A stretch of 64,000 nucleotides of DNA from Brachypodium distachyon (Eukaryota; Streptophyta; Magnoliopsida; Poales; Poaceae). Within the stretch, counting starts at the first letter, position 1. Every line of letters starts with the position of its first letter. The position numbers were made by a program, and so were the translations under genes. Under the pieces are notes generated by a model, which did no database searches, was not told the origin of the DNA, and was given only the letters and a program-made list of their open reading frames with translations. Positions 1 through 10,398 of this stretch are shown here, piece after piece. The stretch is taken from assembly GCF_000005505.3 (NCBI RefSeq), contig NC_016131.3, positions 20,543,501 to 20,607,500 on the forward strand, given 5' to 3'.

Positions 1-2
1 GC

Positions 3-77
3 TGCTCCTCCTTTAATTGCGACCCTACCGGGAAGTGCAGCCTCGTGCAGACCAAGTGCGGCTGCAACGGCTGCTAA
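3..77 (+). CDS. C-terminal end of a small Cys-rich protein (partial)
   Basis: The frame starting at base 3 stays open to a TAA at 75-77 and gives about 24 residues with six cysteines, ending in C-G-C-N-G-C. Cysteine spacing of this kind suggests a secreted disulfide-rich peptide or the tail of a Cys-rich domain. The 5' part lies outside the window, so family, start and intron structure cannot be judged. I do not recognise it. It could also be a chance open frame. Confidence 0.3.
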   Translation, partial: CSSFNCDPTGKCSLVQTKCGCNGC

Positions 78-846
78 ATTCAGAACGGTCGGCGGCGTCT
101 CCATCCTCCCTGAATCCGGAATGTTTTGTTTGTTGATCGTCTTTTCTTCTTCTGTATCTCTAGAGGATAGTGCATCAGATGGGCTTTCTTATAGGATACT
201 GGAAATGGGGGCTAGGCCCAACTTTGGTTTTGGCAGGCAGCAAATTGCATGGATATATTAAGTTAATGGGCCGAGAGACCAGCAATGCTCGTACGTGTCT
301 GCTCGATCTTCTGAATCTGAATGTACCGTTCCCCACAAAACCCAAATCTCATACTCCTATTTTTTTTTAAAAAAACAAATTGGTAAAAAATAAGCAAATC
401 TCCTATTTTTACGGCTGTTTCCGCCTACCTGCGACCGCGTCGGCGTGACGATTGGTATCCCACGCGGAGACGGAGACGGTTCCCCCGTTTGTTGCTTCTT
501 CCTGTTTTGATATTGTCCCAGTCTTGTAAATGATTTCACTCCTACTAGCTACTAATGTACTGTACTCACCCAGATCAAGGCAAACTCCAACCTGTGAAAG
601 AATAAATAAATTTTATATTGTGATCGTGACGTAATGTCGTACCTTTTCTGATCCTAATGATTTCAAAAGCCTTTTAAATAATACTGTACCGTCGTACCGA
701 TGGAATCCATCCAATTTTGCTTATGATTTTCCCTGCCTTTTATCTCTAGATCGTGGTTAAGGATTAAGCTAAATTTCAACTTGGAGATGGTATCTGTAAA
801 TGATTGCTCCGATCAGTCAGAGTTTTAAGGTAAAATTCTTACCTAG
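78..846. other. non-coding stretch, no gene recognised
   Basis: AT-rich sequence with only short open frames that lack family similarity or splice context. It may hold the 3' UTR of the edge gene and an intron or 5' region of the following host gene. Confidence 0.4.
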
Positions 847-2078
847 ACCTCCCATCTTGATGTGTTTGCTGGGATGCGTATCCATTCCTGGATGCTTAAT
901 TTTGCTGGAAATACTGGGGTGTTTGATTTGAATTTAGATAACGACTGGTTCCCATTGAGTGATTGTCTCAGTAGATTTGACAACAACCTGATGCTAATAG
1001 CCTCACCTTGGGACAAGTGGATAAGCTTCAATGCCTTCAAGAATTTTTATTTACGGAGTAGATGATATTCTCTTGTTTCCGCAGCTCAGCAAGTTTTTAG
1101 TACCAAATGTAGATTTGAGATTGGATGGTTTGATTTTGTATTCCCAAAATTACTCAAAATGCTTTGGAAAGAAGGTGCAGGTTAGTCTCAAATACTCTGT
1201 TAACCCATTCAATAAGACTATAATCTCCAGTGATGGCACTTAGTCCTCACATGTCATCATGCCTAAGAATTCTTCGATTGCAATTTTGCTTATGACTTTA
1301 ATAACGCAATTGGAAATACCCATATTTCAGAAAAAGGTATTGGCCTTCTATTGCATCTTAGACTCTAAGAGAACTTGAACAAACTCTACAATTGTACTAT
1401 GCACTTGTATATGTGTGTCAATCAGTGGAGAAATAGGACATATATGTCCTGTACCTGCAGCATCCATTTTTTTTTCTGAAATTGGTAACGCAGATGTACA
1501 TCTCTGTAACTAAATGATAGTATACATAGGGTTCTTTGCATATTTGATGAAGGGATGGCACAAATCTCTGCTCTTGATTTATTTTTTAGATGATCTGCTC
1601 TTGATTTCTTCATCTGTTTATCATACTTATCATCATTATTTCACGTCAATGTTTGGATATGAAATATTTTAGTGGCTTGCATATAGACATATAGCAGAGA
1701 CAAAATCCTACACTAGCTGGTCTATATGAGCATGTCTGAAGATATACCAGACTGTGAACCGAGAATGTGAGTCACCTCAACAGATCTGGCTCATGTTGGT
1801 GATGTTATGACCCATTTGCCGAAAGTCTATGTCTTATTTACCAGAATGTACTGGGTAGTGGGAACGCCGCTTGCATTCATCTCTAGGCAAGATGTTGACT
1901 TCTCCTCTCACTTGGAGATTCACCTGTGCCAGGAGCATCCACCATTATATAGAACAGATCACAGGACGTATGTTAGGAATTATGCTGTTGTTGTTCTAGC
2001 ACGTATATTGCTGTTGTTTTATTGAACCTACTTGTTGCAGCTTCCTAATAATTTGATTAAACTAGGCATCCATTCTTG
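847..2078 (+). pseudogene. candidate upstream exons of an unrecognised host gene
   Basis: Several blocks look like exons. One starts after an acceptor-like ttcttacctag at 836-846 and reads TSHLDVFAGM. A second (1085-1180, 32 codons) lies between a pyrimidine-rich tract ending in cag and a donor gttagt. A third (1784-1971) follows acaacag-like sequence and can splice in phase 0 at gttagg to a fourth (2041-2078), which follows a ttgttgcag acceptor. The first two blocks are in different frames and only about 39 bases separate them, too short for a normal plant intron, so a frameshift is possible. They probably belong to the same gene as the exons at 3485-8598 and 13901-14131. No domain was recognised. 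Confidence 0.35.
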
Positions 2079-2213
2079 GTATGCTCCTTCTGATTGTTCG
2101 TTGCTTAAATTGTTCTACACTTTCAGAATGCATGGGGATTAGAAGACGAAACCTATTTCACTCAGATTTTAGTAACTGTTCTTTTTCCTCTTGCAGATTA
2201 AGGAGGAAAAATA

Positions 2214-2437
2214 CCCCCTCTATTCCATAATATATAAGGCACGCACGCATTTCAAGATTTTGCTTTGACCACTAATTAGACCAACAAAATGTGAATTATG
2301 TATTATAAAAACTATACCGTCGGAAACTTTTTTCAGATATGAATCTAGTGATATAATTTCTATAACACATAATTCACATTTTGTTAGTCTAATTGATGTT
2401 CAAAGTTAGACCTCAAAATGCGTGGGGTTGAAGGGAG
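2214..2437. mobile_element. Stowaway-like MITE
   Basis: A 224-bp element flanked by TA on both sides, beginning CCCCCTCTATTCC and ending GAAGGGAG. The inner arms also pair (cgcacgcatttcaag with its inverted form near the right end, and matching acataattcacattttg blocks). TA target site and this terminus type are typical of Tc1/mariner Stowaway MITEs. Confidence 0.7.
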
Positions 2438-2439
2438 TA

Positions 2440-3484
2440 GAAAATAACAAAGCATTTTTATTTCATTTTCTGAATGAGCAGTGGATTAAATGGTGGCAAA
2501 TGAAAAGATTCAGCTTCCTCGTACCACTGCTACTCCAACAATTCTCTTCAGTGGTTTATTCTAGCGTTTGCCATGTCCTAGGGTTTGTTCATGTGATGAA
2601 CTTTTGGCTGATTTTGCGGGTGTCCACGCGTTTTGTGGGTTCGTGTGGGCAGCCCCTTGGTGGTTTTCCTGCCTCCTTTGTTTCTCGCTTCTCATTTGGT
2701 CGGTATATGGTTGATCTCTTTTGGTTCTGGAGAGCTTTTGTAGGTTGCTGGCTGGTTGATTTCTGTTGTGGAAGTGTTTTTTTGCTAATTGTTGGATATC
2801 TAGTTTTTAATCTCGGTGTTCTGTTGATTGGTATAGAGACCTTCAATGTACTCCTTACTTAGCATTCACTTGTGATGAATGCCAGATTTATGTTAATGTT
2901 AAATGAGACATGTAGCTAGAGAGTATCAACAATTGAACATGCTTAACAACAAGGAGTGAGTTATTCTCTAACCTATTTACGTTTATTTACTAGTACTATA
3001 ATAAACAAGCAGCCATTTATTAATTAGTTCCCTGTATTCATTGAAGTCCAGTGATGTGTCTGTCAGTGAAAACGAAGTGTGTTGGTCGAATTTTAATATA
3101 TTTTTCTGGTGTCCATAACTAAGCAGCGGTAGAAATGAAATCCTTCCATTGTTTTACTTATGTTGGTTAGTCATTCTAATGCGCTAGGGCTCTGTTACAA
3201 GTGCCTTAGCATTTGGAGTAGCTTTTAACAAAGAAATTGTTCTTTATGTAAGGTGGAGAAAAATAATACTAGGTGCTTTTCATATATGCCCAACATCTGA
3301 AAATTGTTGCCCTTTTGCGTTATCAGCTGTTCATTTCAGAGGCTGCATTTTTATGTGCTTTCACTGAAGGTGTGCATCTTCTTACATTTAAGTACTGGCT
3401 CAGGAGCAGTTTACTGAGTTTGGGTGCAAAATTAGTAGATACTGAACTATATTCTAGAGCAGTTTCTTGCTTCTTGCTTCCCAG
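2440..3484 (+). other. intron-like stretch upstream of the copia-split exon
   Basis: No supported coding region. The stretch ends in a pyrimidine-rich tract and cag at 3482-3484, a good 3' splice site for the exon that follows, so at least the right part is probably intron. Confidence 0.4.
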
Positions 3485-3598
3485 ATGCTTCTAGTTTGCT
3501 AGGTCAGAGTCTTTCTGTAAAAAATGTCAAGGAATTGGAGCATTTGTTGTCTCTCATCAAACTTCCTTTCTTTGCTGAAGCGTTCCATGAGTTTGAAG

Positions 3599-3740
3599 TG
3601 TTAGAGTTGTATATTTGTATATACGTCTGTGTACGTGTCTGTGTACGTACGTGTACGGTATTTTATAGCGGTGTAATCTTGTTGTACAAGTTGATCCTAT
3701 TATATAAAGCATATGTCACGGCAAGTAAATCTTTTTGACT
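3599..3740 (+). repeat. 5' LTR of copia element 1
   Basis: Starts TGTTAGAGTTG and ends TTTTTGACT. It matches 8376-8522 apart from a shorter GT-rich stretch there and an extra roughly 20-base segment near that copy's end. Contains a TATATAAAG block that may be the promoter. Confidence 0.9.
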
Positions 3741-3752
3741 TGGTATCAGAGC
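3741..3752 (+). promoter_or_regulatory. primer binding site of copia element 1
   Basis: TGGTATCAGAGC directly abuts the 5' LTR. This is the standard plant Ty1-copia site complementary to the initiator tRNA-Met 3' end. Confidence 0.85.
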
Positions 3753-3834
3753 TAGCCGACCCACCTAGGGTTTCGCCCGCTCCCGCGATTCCGCCGCCGC
3801 CATCTCCAAGCACCGCCGTCCTCGTCTCTCTCGA

Positions 3835-4915
3835 GTGCCGCCACGCTCTCTCGCGATGACGTCCTCCGCGATACAACTCTCCGCCGCCGGCGCGTTGGCC
3901 TCGTCCTCCGCTCCCTCCATCCCCACCGGCGCTATCATCTCCGCCCCCACCGGCCACAACACCAACACCATCACGGTTCGCCTCGACCGCACCAACTTCC
4001 TCCTCTGGAAGATGCAAGTCGTCCCCAACATCGCCGGCCAAGGGTGGTACGGCTTCCTGGACGGCTCCTGCAAACCACCACCGGCCACGGTCACCCAAGG
4101 AGCGGGGGCTGACGCCGTTTCCAAGCCCAACCCGGACTATGCCTTGTGGTTCTACACGGATCAGTGTGTTCTCAGCATCCTCGTCGGCTCCATGACGGAG
4201 GAGATCCTCGGCCACCTCGTCATCCGCACCAGCGTGTCGTCCGTGTGGGTGTCCCTCCTGTCCATGTTCTCAGCACAGAACAGGGCGGGGGTGCGCCAAA
4301 TGCGTCGTCAACTTTCGACGCTGAAGAAGCACGACCTCACCGCCGCCGCCTACTTCCACAAGATGAAGGGGTACGCGGATGCCATGGCCATGGTCGGTGC
4401 TCCCATCACTGGTGATGAACTGATCGACTACATCGTCATCGGTCTCGGGCCTCAGTACGAGTCCCTCCAGAACTCCCTTACAGTGCTTGGCCTGCCGATG
4501 CCGACAGTCTCAGTCTGTCGGCCTTCTACTCGATGCTCCTCTCCTGCGAGTCGTTAAAGGAGCAGAACGCTCAAGCCCCCGAGTTCTCCACTTCCGCCAA
4601 TGCCGTGGAGTGGCAGGGCGATGCTCGTGGCGGGGGGCGCCCCTTCGCGACACCAACAGTGGCCGCTCTGGCGGTCGCCCTTCTGGCCAGCCAGGCGGCG
4701 GCCAGAACTCCGGAACCGGAGGCCAACAGAAGCATCAGGGCCCCCGTGGCAATCGCCCCAACCAGGAGGGCGGTGGTGGTGGCAACGACGGAGGAGGCCA
4801 AGGCGGTGGTGGCGGCGGCGGTCGTAACGGCCGCCAGCGGCCATGCTACCAAATCTGCAAGTACTTGGGACATGAGGCCCTCCAGTGCAAGAACCGCTTC
4901 AACCAATCCTTCTAG
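3835..4915 (+). pseudogene. copia element 1 gag, frameshifted
   Basis: The first part (3835 to about 4500) is a copia-type capsid region with a nucleotide-rich N-terminus and the usual LDRTNFLLWK start motif. Around 4490-4530 the frame shifts, so the remainder is read in two other frames. The end carries a degenerate CCHC zinc knuckle (C..I-C-K-Y-L-G-H-E-A-L-Q-C), whose first Cys is one residue away from the expected CX2C spacing. A TAG at 4913-4915 then stops the frame that would continue into protease. Gag normally forms the particle shell and binds genomic RNA. Confidence 0.8.
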
Positions 4916-7900
4916 TCTGAGGACACTCGCTCCGGCCACTCCGCCGCCTACCAGGAAGGGCAGCCCTGGTTTTTCGACTCTGGCGCCATCGACCATCTCA
5001 CCAACGACATGGGACGGATGAACGTCCAGGAGCGCTACCCCGGCAAGGACCAAGTGCAAGTCGCCAACGGTGCAGGTTTGTCTATTATGCATGTTGTTCA
5101 CTCTCGTTTACCTGGTTCATTGTCTCCTATTGAACTTAAAAATATCCTACTCGTTTCTGGTCTTAGCAAAAATTTGCTTTCAGTATATCGCCTTGTTTCT
5201 GACAATCATATTTTCATCGAGTTTCATAAATATTTTTTCCTTGTCAAGAACAAGGTCACGAAGAGAATTCTTCTTTGCGGTAGGAGTCGTGGAGGTCTCT
5301 ACCCCCTACTGTTCAGTCGTGACGTAGCATTTGGGCATCATGCGTCTTCCAGCGTTCAGCTGTTGTCTGAGCATTGGCATCAGCGTCTTGGTCATCCTTC
5401 AAATAAAGTAGTTCAAACTATTGTTAGTTCCAATAATCTGTCATGTTCCTCAAACATTGAGTCTTCCGTGTGTGATGCATGTCAGCGTGACAAGAGTCAC
5501 CAATTACCTTATAATTATTCAACTCGTGTTTCTCAGTCTCCTCTTGAGCTTGTTCACACTGATGTTTGGGGTCCTGCTCTACCTTCTTTTGGGGGTTTTA
5601 AGTATTATGTCAGTTTCATTGATGATTACAGTCGCTATTCCTGGATTTATTTGATTAAACATAAATCTGATGTTGAGAGCATCTTCTACACTTTTCAAAA
5701 CCATGTTGAGCGTCTTTTGAATGCCAAAATTCATGCAGTTCAGTCTGACTGGGGTGGTGAGTATCATCACCTCCATGCTTATTTCGAGCGCACGGGGATT
5801 GCCCACCATGTGTCTTGTCCTCATACGTCTCAACAAAATGGTTTCGCCAAACGCAAGCATCGTCATCTTGTCGAGACAGGCTTAGCTCTCTTAGCGCATT
5901 CTTCGCTGCCACTTCATTTTTGGGATGAAGCTTTTCTCACTGCTTGCTATCTTATTAATAGGATGCCCACCCCTGTCATTAACAATGCCACACCAGTTTT
6001 TCGGCTTCTCAACACACCCCCTGAGTACTCGTTCCTTCGCACGTTTGGTTTTGCGTGCTGGCCTAGTTTGCGTAAGTATAACTCACGTACGCTCGAGTTT
6101 CGTTCCAGGATGTGTGTTTTCCTTGGGTATAGCCCCATGCACAAAGGCTACAAGTGCCTTGATCGTTCCACTGGTCGTATTTACATCTCTCGAGACGTTG
6201 TCTTCGATGAGAAGGTGTTTCCTTTCGCCACTCCGGGTGTCGTTGTTGATGTCTCTAAACTGCTTCCTGTGTCATTTCCTTCTACTGAACCAGTTACTCA
6301 GAGTACCGACACGCGTAGTTATGACATTACCTTGTTACCCGCTAATGCACCTGGTTCTGTTGTTAGCTCTCCTGTGCAAGTTTCTTCTTCGCTGTCGGAG
6401 GAGCCGATCTACGTTCCGGTGTCGCCTCTGCATGCGTCGGCTCGCGTGCCTGGGCCCACCCCGCATGCAACCGAGCCTCCGACGCACGCCTCCGCTTCGC
6501 GCGGTGTCGGCCCGGCCTCCCGCGATGGCCCATCTCGCGCCCGGTCCCTATCGCCTGGGCGGCAGCCTGCTTCTCTGCCGCCCACGTCCTCCGCTGGACT
6601 GGGCTCGCCGTCCTCATCTGGCGGCGCCGAGTCTGCATCGCCCAGTCCGTCGCCTGGGCCGAGCCCATCTCCACCCGGATCGCCGTCGCCTCCACCACCT
6701 GCATCATCTGAGGATGAGCCGCCTCGGATCATCGTCACGCGGCAGCGCAAAGGTATCCTTCATCCCAAAGTTTACCGGGACGGCACTGTTCGGTATGATC
6801 CCTTTCGTCATCATGCTTTTATGGTGGAACCAGCTTCTCATCGCATGGCTTTGACTGAGCCTGCTTGGCATGCTGCTATGGAAGCTAAGTTTGATGCTCT
6901 TCAGAAGAATCAGACGTGGACATTGGTTCCTCGTCCTCCTGGCACTAACATTGTTGGCAGCAGGTGGATTTTCAAAACAAAATTTTGTCCTGATGGTTTA
7001 GTTGATAAATACAAGGCACGGCTTGTGGCTCGCGGCTTCACGCAGCAGTATGGTATTGATTATCATGATACTTTCAGTCCGGTTGTTAAGCCCGTCACAG
7101 TTCGTCTGGTGCTCTCTCTTGCTGCCTCTCGTGGTTGGTGCCTTCGTCAGGTTGATGTGAGTAATTCCTTCCTCCATGGTTTTCTTACTGAGGAAGTGTA
7201 TATGCAGCAGCCCCCTGGTTTTGAGGATCCGCGGTGTCCTCAGCATGTTTGTAAGCTGCAACGTGCCCTCTACGGTCTCAAACAGTCGCCCCGTGCTTGG
7301 TATGCGTGCTTAAGTGACAAGCTTCATCAGCTCGGTTTTGTTGCTAGCAAGGCGGACACCTCTCTGTTCATCTTTGATCATCAAGGGGTCATGGTCTATA
7401 TGCTTGTCTATGTTGATGACATTGTCTTGGCTGGTTCCTCTTTGTCTGCCGTTGATCAGCTTGTTGCCACTCTTTCTGGTTCTTTTCCCATCAAGGACCT
7501 TGGGCGGCTGGAGTATTTTCTTGGTATTGAGGCTGCTTATAGTTTTGAGGGTATGGTGTTGATGCAGCACAAATATGCTCTTGATCTCTTGCATCGGGCC
7601 AACATGGAGCAATGTCGGCCAGTTACCACGCCTATGTCTACTTCTGACAAGCTGACAAGAGATCTCGGTGAACCGCTCGGCTTAGAGGATTCTTTCAAGT
7701 ACAGGAGTCTCATTGGGGGTTTGCAGTATCTTACCTTGACGCGTCCTGACTTATCGTTTGCTGTCAACAAGGTGTGTCAGTACTTGTCGCAGCCGACTAC
7801 CGCTCACTATGAGGTGGTTAAGCGCATTCTTCGGTTTGTCAAAGGCATTGTGTCCACTGGTTTGCGTTTTCAGCGTTCCTCTTCCACTAGACTCGGTATT

Positions 7901-8368
7901 TTTACCGATGCGGATTGGGCTGGCTGCTCCGATGATCGTCGTTCCACGGGCGGCTTTGCCGTGTTTCTTGGTCCCAATCTTGTGTCATGGAGTTCCCGCA
8001 AGCAGCCGACAGTCTCTCGTTCCAGTACTGAGGCAGAGTACAAGGTTTTAGCCAATGGCACCGCCGAGGCCATTTGGATACAGTCTGTGTTGAAGGAGCT
8101 CGGTGTCTATCAGTCCCGACCTCCTGTCTTGTGGTGCGACAACATTGGTGCCACGTACTTGTCTGCCAATCCAGTTTTCCACGCCCGCACGAAGCATATC
8201 GAGATTGATTTCCATTTCGTTCGAGAGAAGGTTGCTCTGGGTGCGCTTGATGTTCGATCCATCTCCACTGCCGATCAGCTGGCTGACGTGTTCACGAAGC
8301 CTGCTACTCAGCTCACACTTCATCGATTTAGTACCAATCTTAACCTTGTTCATGACGGTTTAGATTGA
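4916..8368 (+). CDS. copia element 1 pol (protease, integrase, RT, RNase H)
   Basis: Open from 4916 (first ATG 5009) to the TGA at 8366-8368. Domains in order: aspartic protease with F-D-S-G-A upstream of the first ATG; integrase zinc finger (H..H..C..C near LGHP and CDACQ); integrase core with HTDVWGP and QSDWGGEY; a Pro/Ser-rich linker; reverse transcriptase with YVDDIVLAG; RNase H with FTDADWAG and TKHIEID. In the integrase motif usually read NGVAERK, the catalytic Glu position reads Lys (NGFAKRK), so integrase is probably inactive even though the frame is open. The pol frame is continuous with the zinc-knuckle frame apart from the TAG. Confidence 0.9.
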   Translation, partial: SEDTRSGHSAAYQEGQPWFFDSGAIDHLTNDMGRMNVQERYPGKDQVQVANGAGLSIMHVVHSRLPGSLSPIELKNILLVSGLSKNLLSVYRLVSDNHIFIEFHKYFFLVKNKVTKRILLCGRSRGGLYPLLFSRDVAFGHHASSSVQLLSEHWHQRLGHPSNKVVQTIVSSNNLSCSSNIESSVCDACQRDKSHQLPYNYSTRVSQSPLELVHTDVWGPALPSFGGFKYYVSFIDDYSRYSWIYLIKHKSDVESIFYTFQNHVERLLNAKIHAVQSDWGGEYHHLHAYFERTGIAHHVSCPHTSQQNGFAKRKHRHLVETGLALLAHSSLPLHFWDEAFLTACYLINRMPTPVINNATPVFRLLNTPPEYSFLRTFGFACWPSLRKYNSRTLEFRSRMCVFLGYSPMHKGYKCLDRSTGRIYISRDVVFDEKVFPFATPGVVVDVSKLLPVSFPSTEPVTQSTDTRSYDITLLPANAPGSVVSSPVQVSSSLSEEPIYVPVSPLHASARVPGPTPHATEPPTHASASRGVGPASRDGPSRARSLSPGRQPASLPPTSSAGLGSPSSSGGAESASPSPSPGPSPSPPGSPSPPPPASSEDEPPRIIVTRQRKGILHPKVYRDGTVRYDPFRHHAFMVEPASHRMALTEPAWHAAMEAKFDALQKNQTWTLVPRPPGTNIVGSRWIFKTKFCPDGLVDKYKARLVARGFTQQYGIDYHDTFSPVVKPVTVRLVLSLAASRGWCLRQVDVSNSFLHGFLTEEVYMQQPPGFEDPRCPQHVCKLQRALYGLKQSPRAWYACLSDKLHQLGFVASKADTSLFIFDHQGVMVYMLVYVDDIVLAGSSLSAVDQLVATLSGSFPIKDLGRLEYFLGIEAAYSFEGMVLMQHKYALDLLHRANMEQCRPVTTPMSTSDKLTRDLGEPLGLEDSFKYRSLIGGLQYLTLTRPDLSFAVNKVCQYLSQPTTAHYEVVKRILRFVKGIVSTGLRFQRSSSTRLGIFTDADWAGCSDDRRSTGGFAVFLGPNLVSWSSRKQPTVSRSSTEAEYKVLANGTAEAIWIQSVLKELGVYQSRPPVLWCDNIGATYLSANPVFHARTKHIEIDFHFVREKVALGALDVRSISTADQLADVFTKPATQLTLHRFSTNLNLVHDGLD

Positions 8369-8375
8369 GGGGGAG
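8367..8375 (+). promoter_or_regulatory. polypurine tract of copia element 1
   Basis: GAGGGGGAG directly before the 3' LTR, overlapping the pol stop codon. It is the expected plus-strand primer for reverse transcription. Confidence 0.8.
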
Positions 8376-8522
8376 TGTTAGAGTTGTATATTTGTATATA
8401 CGTCTGTGTATGTACGTGTACGGTATTTTTATACCTGTGTAATCTTGTTGTACAAGTTGATCATATTATATAAAGCATATGCCAGCCGGTGGGGCAACCA
8501 CGGCATGTAAATCTTTTTGACT
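8376..8522 (+). repeat. 3' LTR of copia element 1
   Basis: Starts TGTTAGAGTTG after the polypurine tract and ends GACT, followed by the second TGAAG target copy. Confidence 0.9.
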
Positions 8523-8598
8523 TGAAGAACTACGAGACAATGATTTATATTTGAACCTGGTTGCCTCTGAGATGGATTCTTGGCCCTGTAACAGTGGT

Positions 8599-8958
8599 GT
8601 GAGATTTTTTATATTTTAAGGCTCAGTTTGGCATTGCTAAACTGTGCTGCACTGAACTTATTTTACAATTTGCTGTGAAAAAATACACACGAAAGTAGGG
8701 GAAAGTTGGTTAGCAAAACAAGAAAATAATGAAAAGCGGGTGAAAAAACGGGGTTATGATAATCCACCACAATGGCAAACGGAACACAAGAGGTTCTATG
8801 TATTTTACTTCAAGGATTTTCCCACTGACAGAGTGCTTGGGTGGATATGGAAGAGCAAGTGTGTTTGAAAGCTCAAGGTCTTTTGCTGGCTTTTGCACAA
8901 TGATCGGTTCAATACTTTCGAAATAATGGACAGAAGGCACTGTAACAGATCCAATGTT
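8599..8958 (+). other. left part of the host intron before copia element 2
   Basis: Starts with the donor gtgaga after the split exon. It holds no supported gene. With 13827-13900 it would form an intron of about 430 bp if element 2 were absent. Confidence 0.5.
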
Positions 8959-9095
8959 TGTTAGACGACTTAGTCGTCCCTGTATCCACGTTCTCTGTAA
9001 TCGTGTGTAGTGTGCAGTTATGATTTTGTATCCTATATATACACTCTGTAACCCCTCGCTATAATCAAGTGAATCAGTTCTATCTCAAGTTAGCA
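8959..9095 (+). repeat. 5' LTR of copia element 2
   Basis: TGTTAGACGA...GTTAGCA, 137 bp, nearly identical to 13690-13826. Contains a CTATATATACAC TATA-like promoter block. Confidence 0.9.
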
Positions 9096-9108
9096 TGGTA
9101 TAAGAGCG
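9096..9108 (+). promoter_or_regulatory. primer binding site of copia element 2
   Basis: TGGTATAAGAGCG abuts the 5' LTR and differs slightly from the canonical initiator tRNA-Met site. Confidence 0.7.
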
Positions 9109-9286
9109 ATAAGCTCCCAAAATTTTCGCTTCCGCAACAATGACCGGAGCGCCGCCAGCCCGCCCACCGGCCCTCCCTACCACCGGCGCTGCACCTATTG
9201 CCATCGCCGGAAACACCTCCTCCTCCCCATCCACCACCACAACTCTCTAACCGTCCCTCCTCTCTCCTGCCTCCATTGTTGACACC

Positions 9287-10141
9287 ATGAGTGATGTAAC
9301 TCCCTTCGTCCCCATCGTCTTGGATCTGCCGGTGCACAACTTCTACCACTGGCGCCATCTGTGTCTGGTGCACCTCGGACGCTGCTCTCTTCGTCACCAC
9401 GTCGAGGGCGACGATGCGCCTGCCCTGGCCGATTTCCTCTGGGTGAAGAACGACTACGCCATCCTGCAGTGGATCTACCGGGGGATCTCCACCGAGCTCT
9501 TCCATCTCGTTGTGCGTGATGGCGTGACGGCGCGCGACGTCTGGACGGCGCTTCGGGATCTCTTCCAGGACAACCGCGACGCCCGGATCAGCCAACTCCA
9601 CACCGAACTGCGGACCCTGGCCCAGGGCGACAACTCCGCCAGCGCCTACTGTCAGCGCGTGAAGGCGATCGGCGACGAACTCCAGGAACTCGATAGTCGT
9701 GTCGACGATCGCGGCCTCGTCCATGCCCTCCTGAACGGCCTCAACGAGCGCTACGCGCAGGTCGCCACACTAATCCCTCTTCTGCGTCTGTTTCCCACGT
9801 TTGCAGAAGCTCGATCGATGCTGCAACTTGAAGACCTGAACCTAGCACGCAAGGCCAGGAATCCGCAGGCCTTTCACACCAACTACGGCCCCTCGTGTGC
9901 GCCAGGCGGCGGCTCCTCGTCTGGATACGGCTCCGCCAACCAGCAGCCTCGATCGTCTACGGCGTCTTCGTCCACTCGGCCGCCAGGCGTCAGTCCCAAC
10001 TACAAGGGCAAGAACCCCATCCCCGGCTACCAACCACAGAGGACCCGCTCCCTAACGCTTCGTGCTCCTACGCCTCAAGCGGCGCCCCCCCGCGCCTCCT
10101 GCACCAACAGCTCCACCTCCAGCGCCTCTGACGCCATCTGA
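9287..10141 (+). CDS. copia element 2 gag-like protein
   Basis: Open frame of 284 codons with a copia gag (UBN2 type) layout: hydrophobic core with NFYHWRHLC near residue 18, helical middle with RVKAIGDELQEL, and a Ser/Pro/Gly-rich tail. No CCHC zinc knuckle is seen before its TGA. The pol frame starts downstream in another frame, so the original gag-pol fusion has been lost by a frameshift or stop. Confidence 0.8.
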   Translation: MSDVTPFVPIVLDLPVHNFYHWRHLCLVHLGRCSLRHHVEGDDAPALADFLWVKNDYAILQWIYRGISTELFHLVVRDGVTARDVWTALRDLFQDNRDARISQLHTELRTLAQGDNSASAYCQRVKAIGDELQELDSRVDDRGLVHALLNGLNERYAQVATLIPLLRLFPTFAEARSMLQLEDLNLARKARNPQAFHTNYGPSCAPGGGSSSGYGSANQQPRSSTASSSTRPPGVSPNYKGKNPIPGYQPQRTRSLTLRAPTPQAAPPRASCTNSSTSSASDAI

Positions 10142-10398
10142 CCGGCGTCGTCCAGGCCTGGCCGTTCCCATGGATGACTCCTGGTGCTCCTTGGATGCCG
10201 GGCATGCGTCCCGCTCATGGTGCCCCGGGACTGCTCGGGTCGCGCCCTCCTCCATAGGCCTACACCAGCTTCGCCCCCGTGTACCAGGCATCGGCTCCAC
10301 CACCTGCGCCCATCTTCGTGCCCGCTCCACCTGCGGCTTCATCGACACCTGCTGCACCAGCGGCAACAACTCCAACACCTCCGTACTGAAATCACGCG

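Larger units (their letters stand above)
3599..8522 (+). mobile_element. Ty1-copia retrotransposon 1, full length, decayed
   Basis: Complete LTR element of about 4.9 kb in an exon of a host gene. It has LTRs at both ends, a 5-bp target duplication TGAAG (3594-3598 and 8523-8527), a primer binding site right after the 5' LTR, gag, then protease, integrase, reverse transcriptase and RNase H in Ty1-copia order, and a polypurine tract before the 3' LTR. The LTRs are very short (142 and 147 bp) and end in ...GACT rather than the usual CA. Gag is frameshifted and an in-frame TAG separates gag from pol. The long open pol frame suggests fairly recent insertion, but the LTRs differ by an internal indel and several bases. 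Confidence 0.92.
3485..8598 (+). pseudogene. host-gene exon split by a copia insertion
   Basis: An exon begins after the acceptor at 3483-3484 and runs open to 3598, where a copia element starts. It resumes at 8528 and ends at 8598 before a donor-like gtgaga. If the element and one copy of the 5-bp target duplication are disregarded, the two halves share one frame of about 61 codons without a stop; the join falls at a Glu-Glu step in the sequence FHEFEELRD. The exon ends in phase 0, matching the phase-0 exon at 13901. The protein is not recognised; it is Leu-rich, acidic and soluble in character. With the insertion, a stop codon inside the element would end translation early, so this allele is probably broken unless the element is spliced out. 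Confidence 0.6.

Noticed and set aside
2422..2862. 146-codon open frame on the plus strand
   Set aside because: Begins inside the Stowaway MITE, is hydrophobic and low in complexity, and has no recognisable domain.
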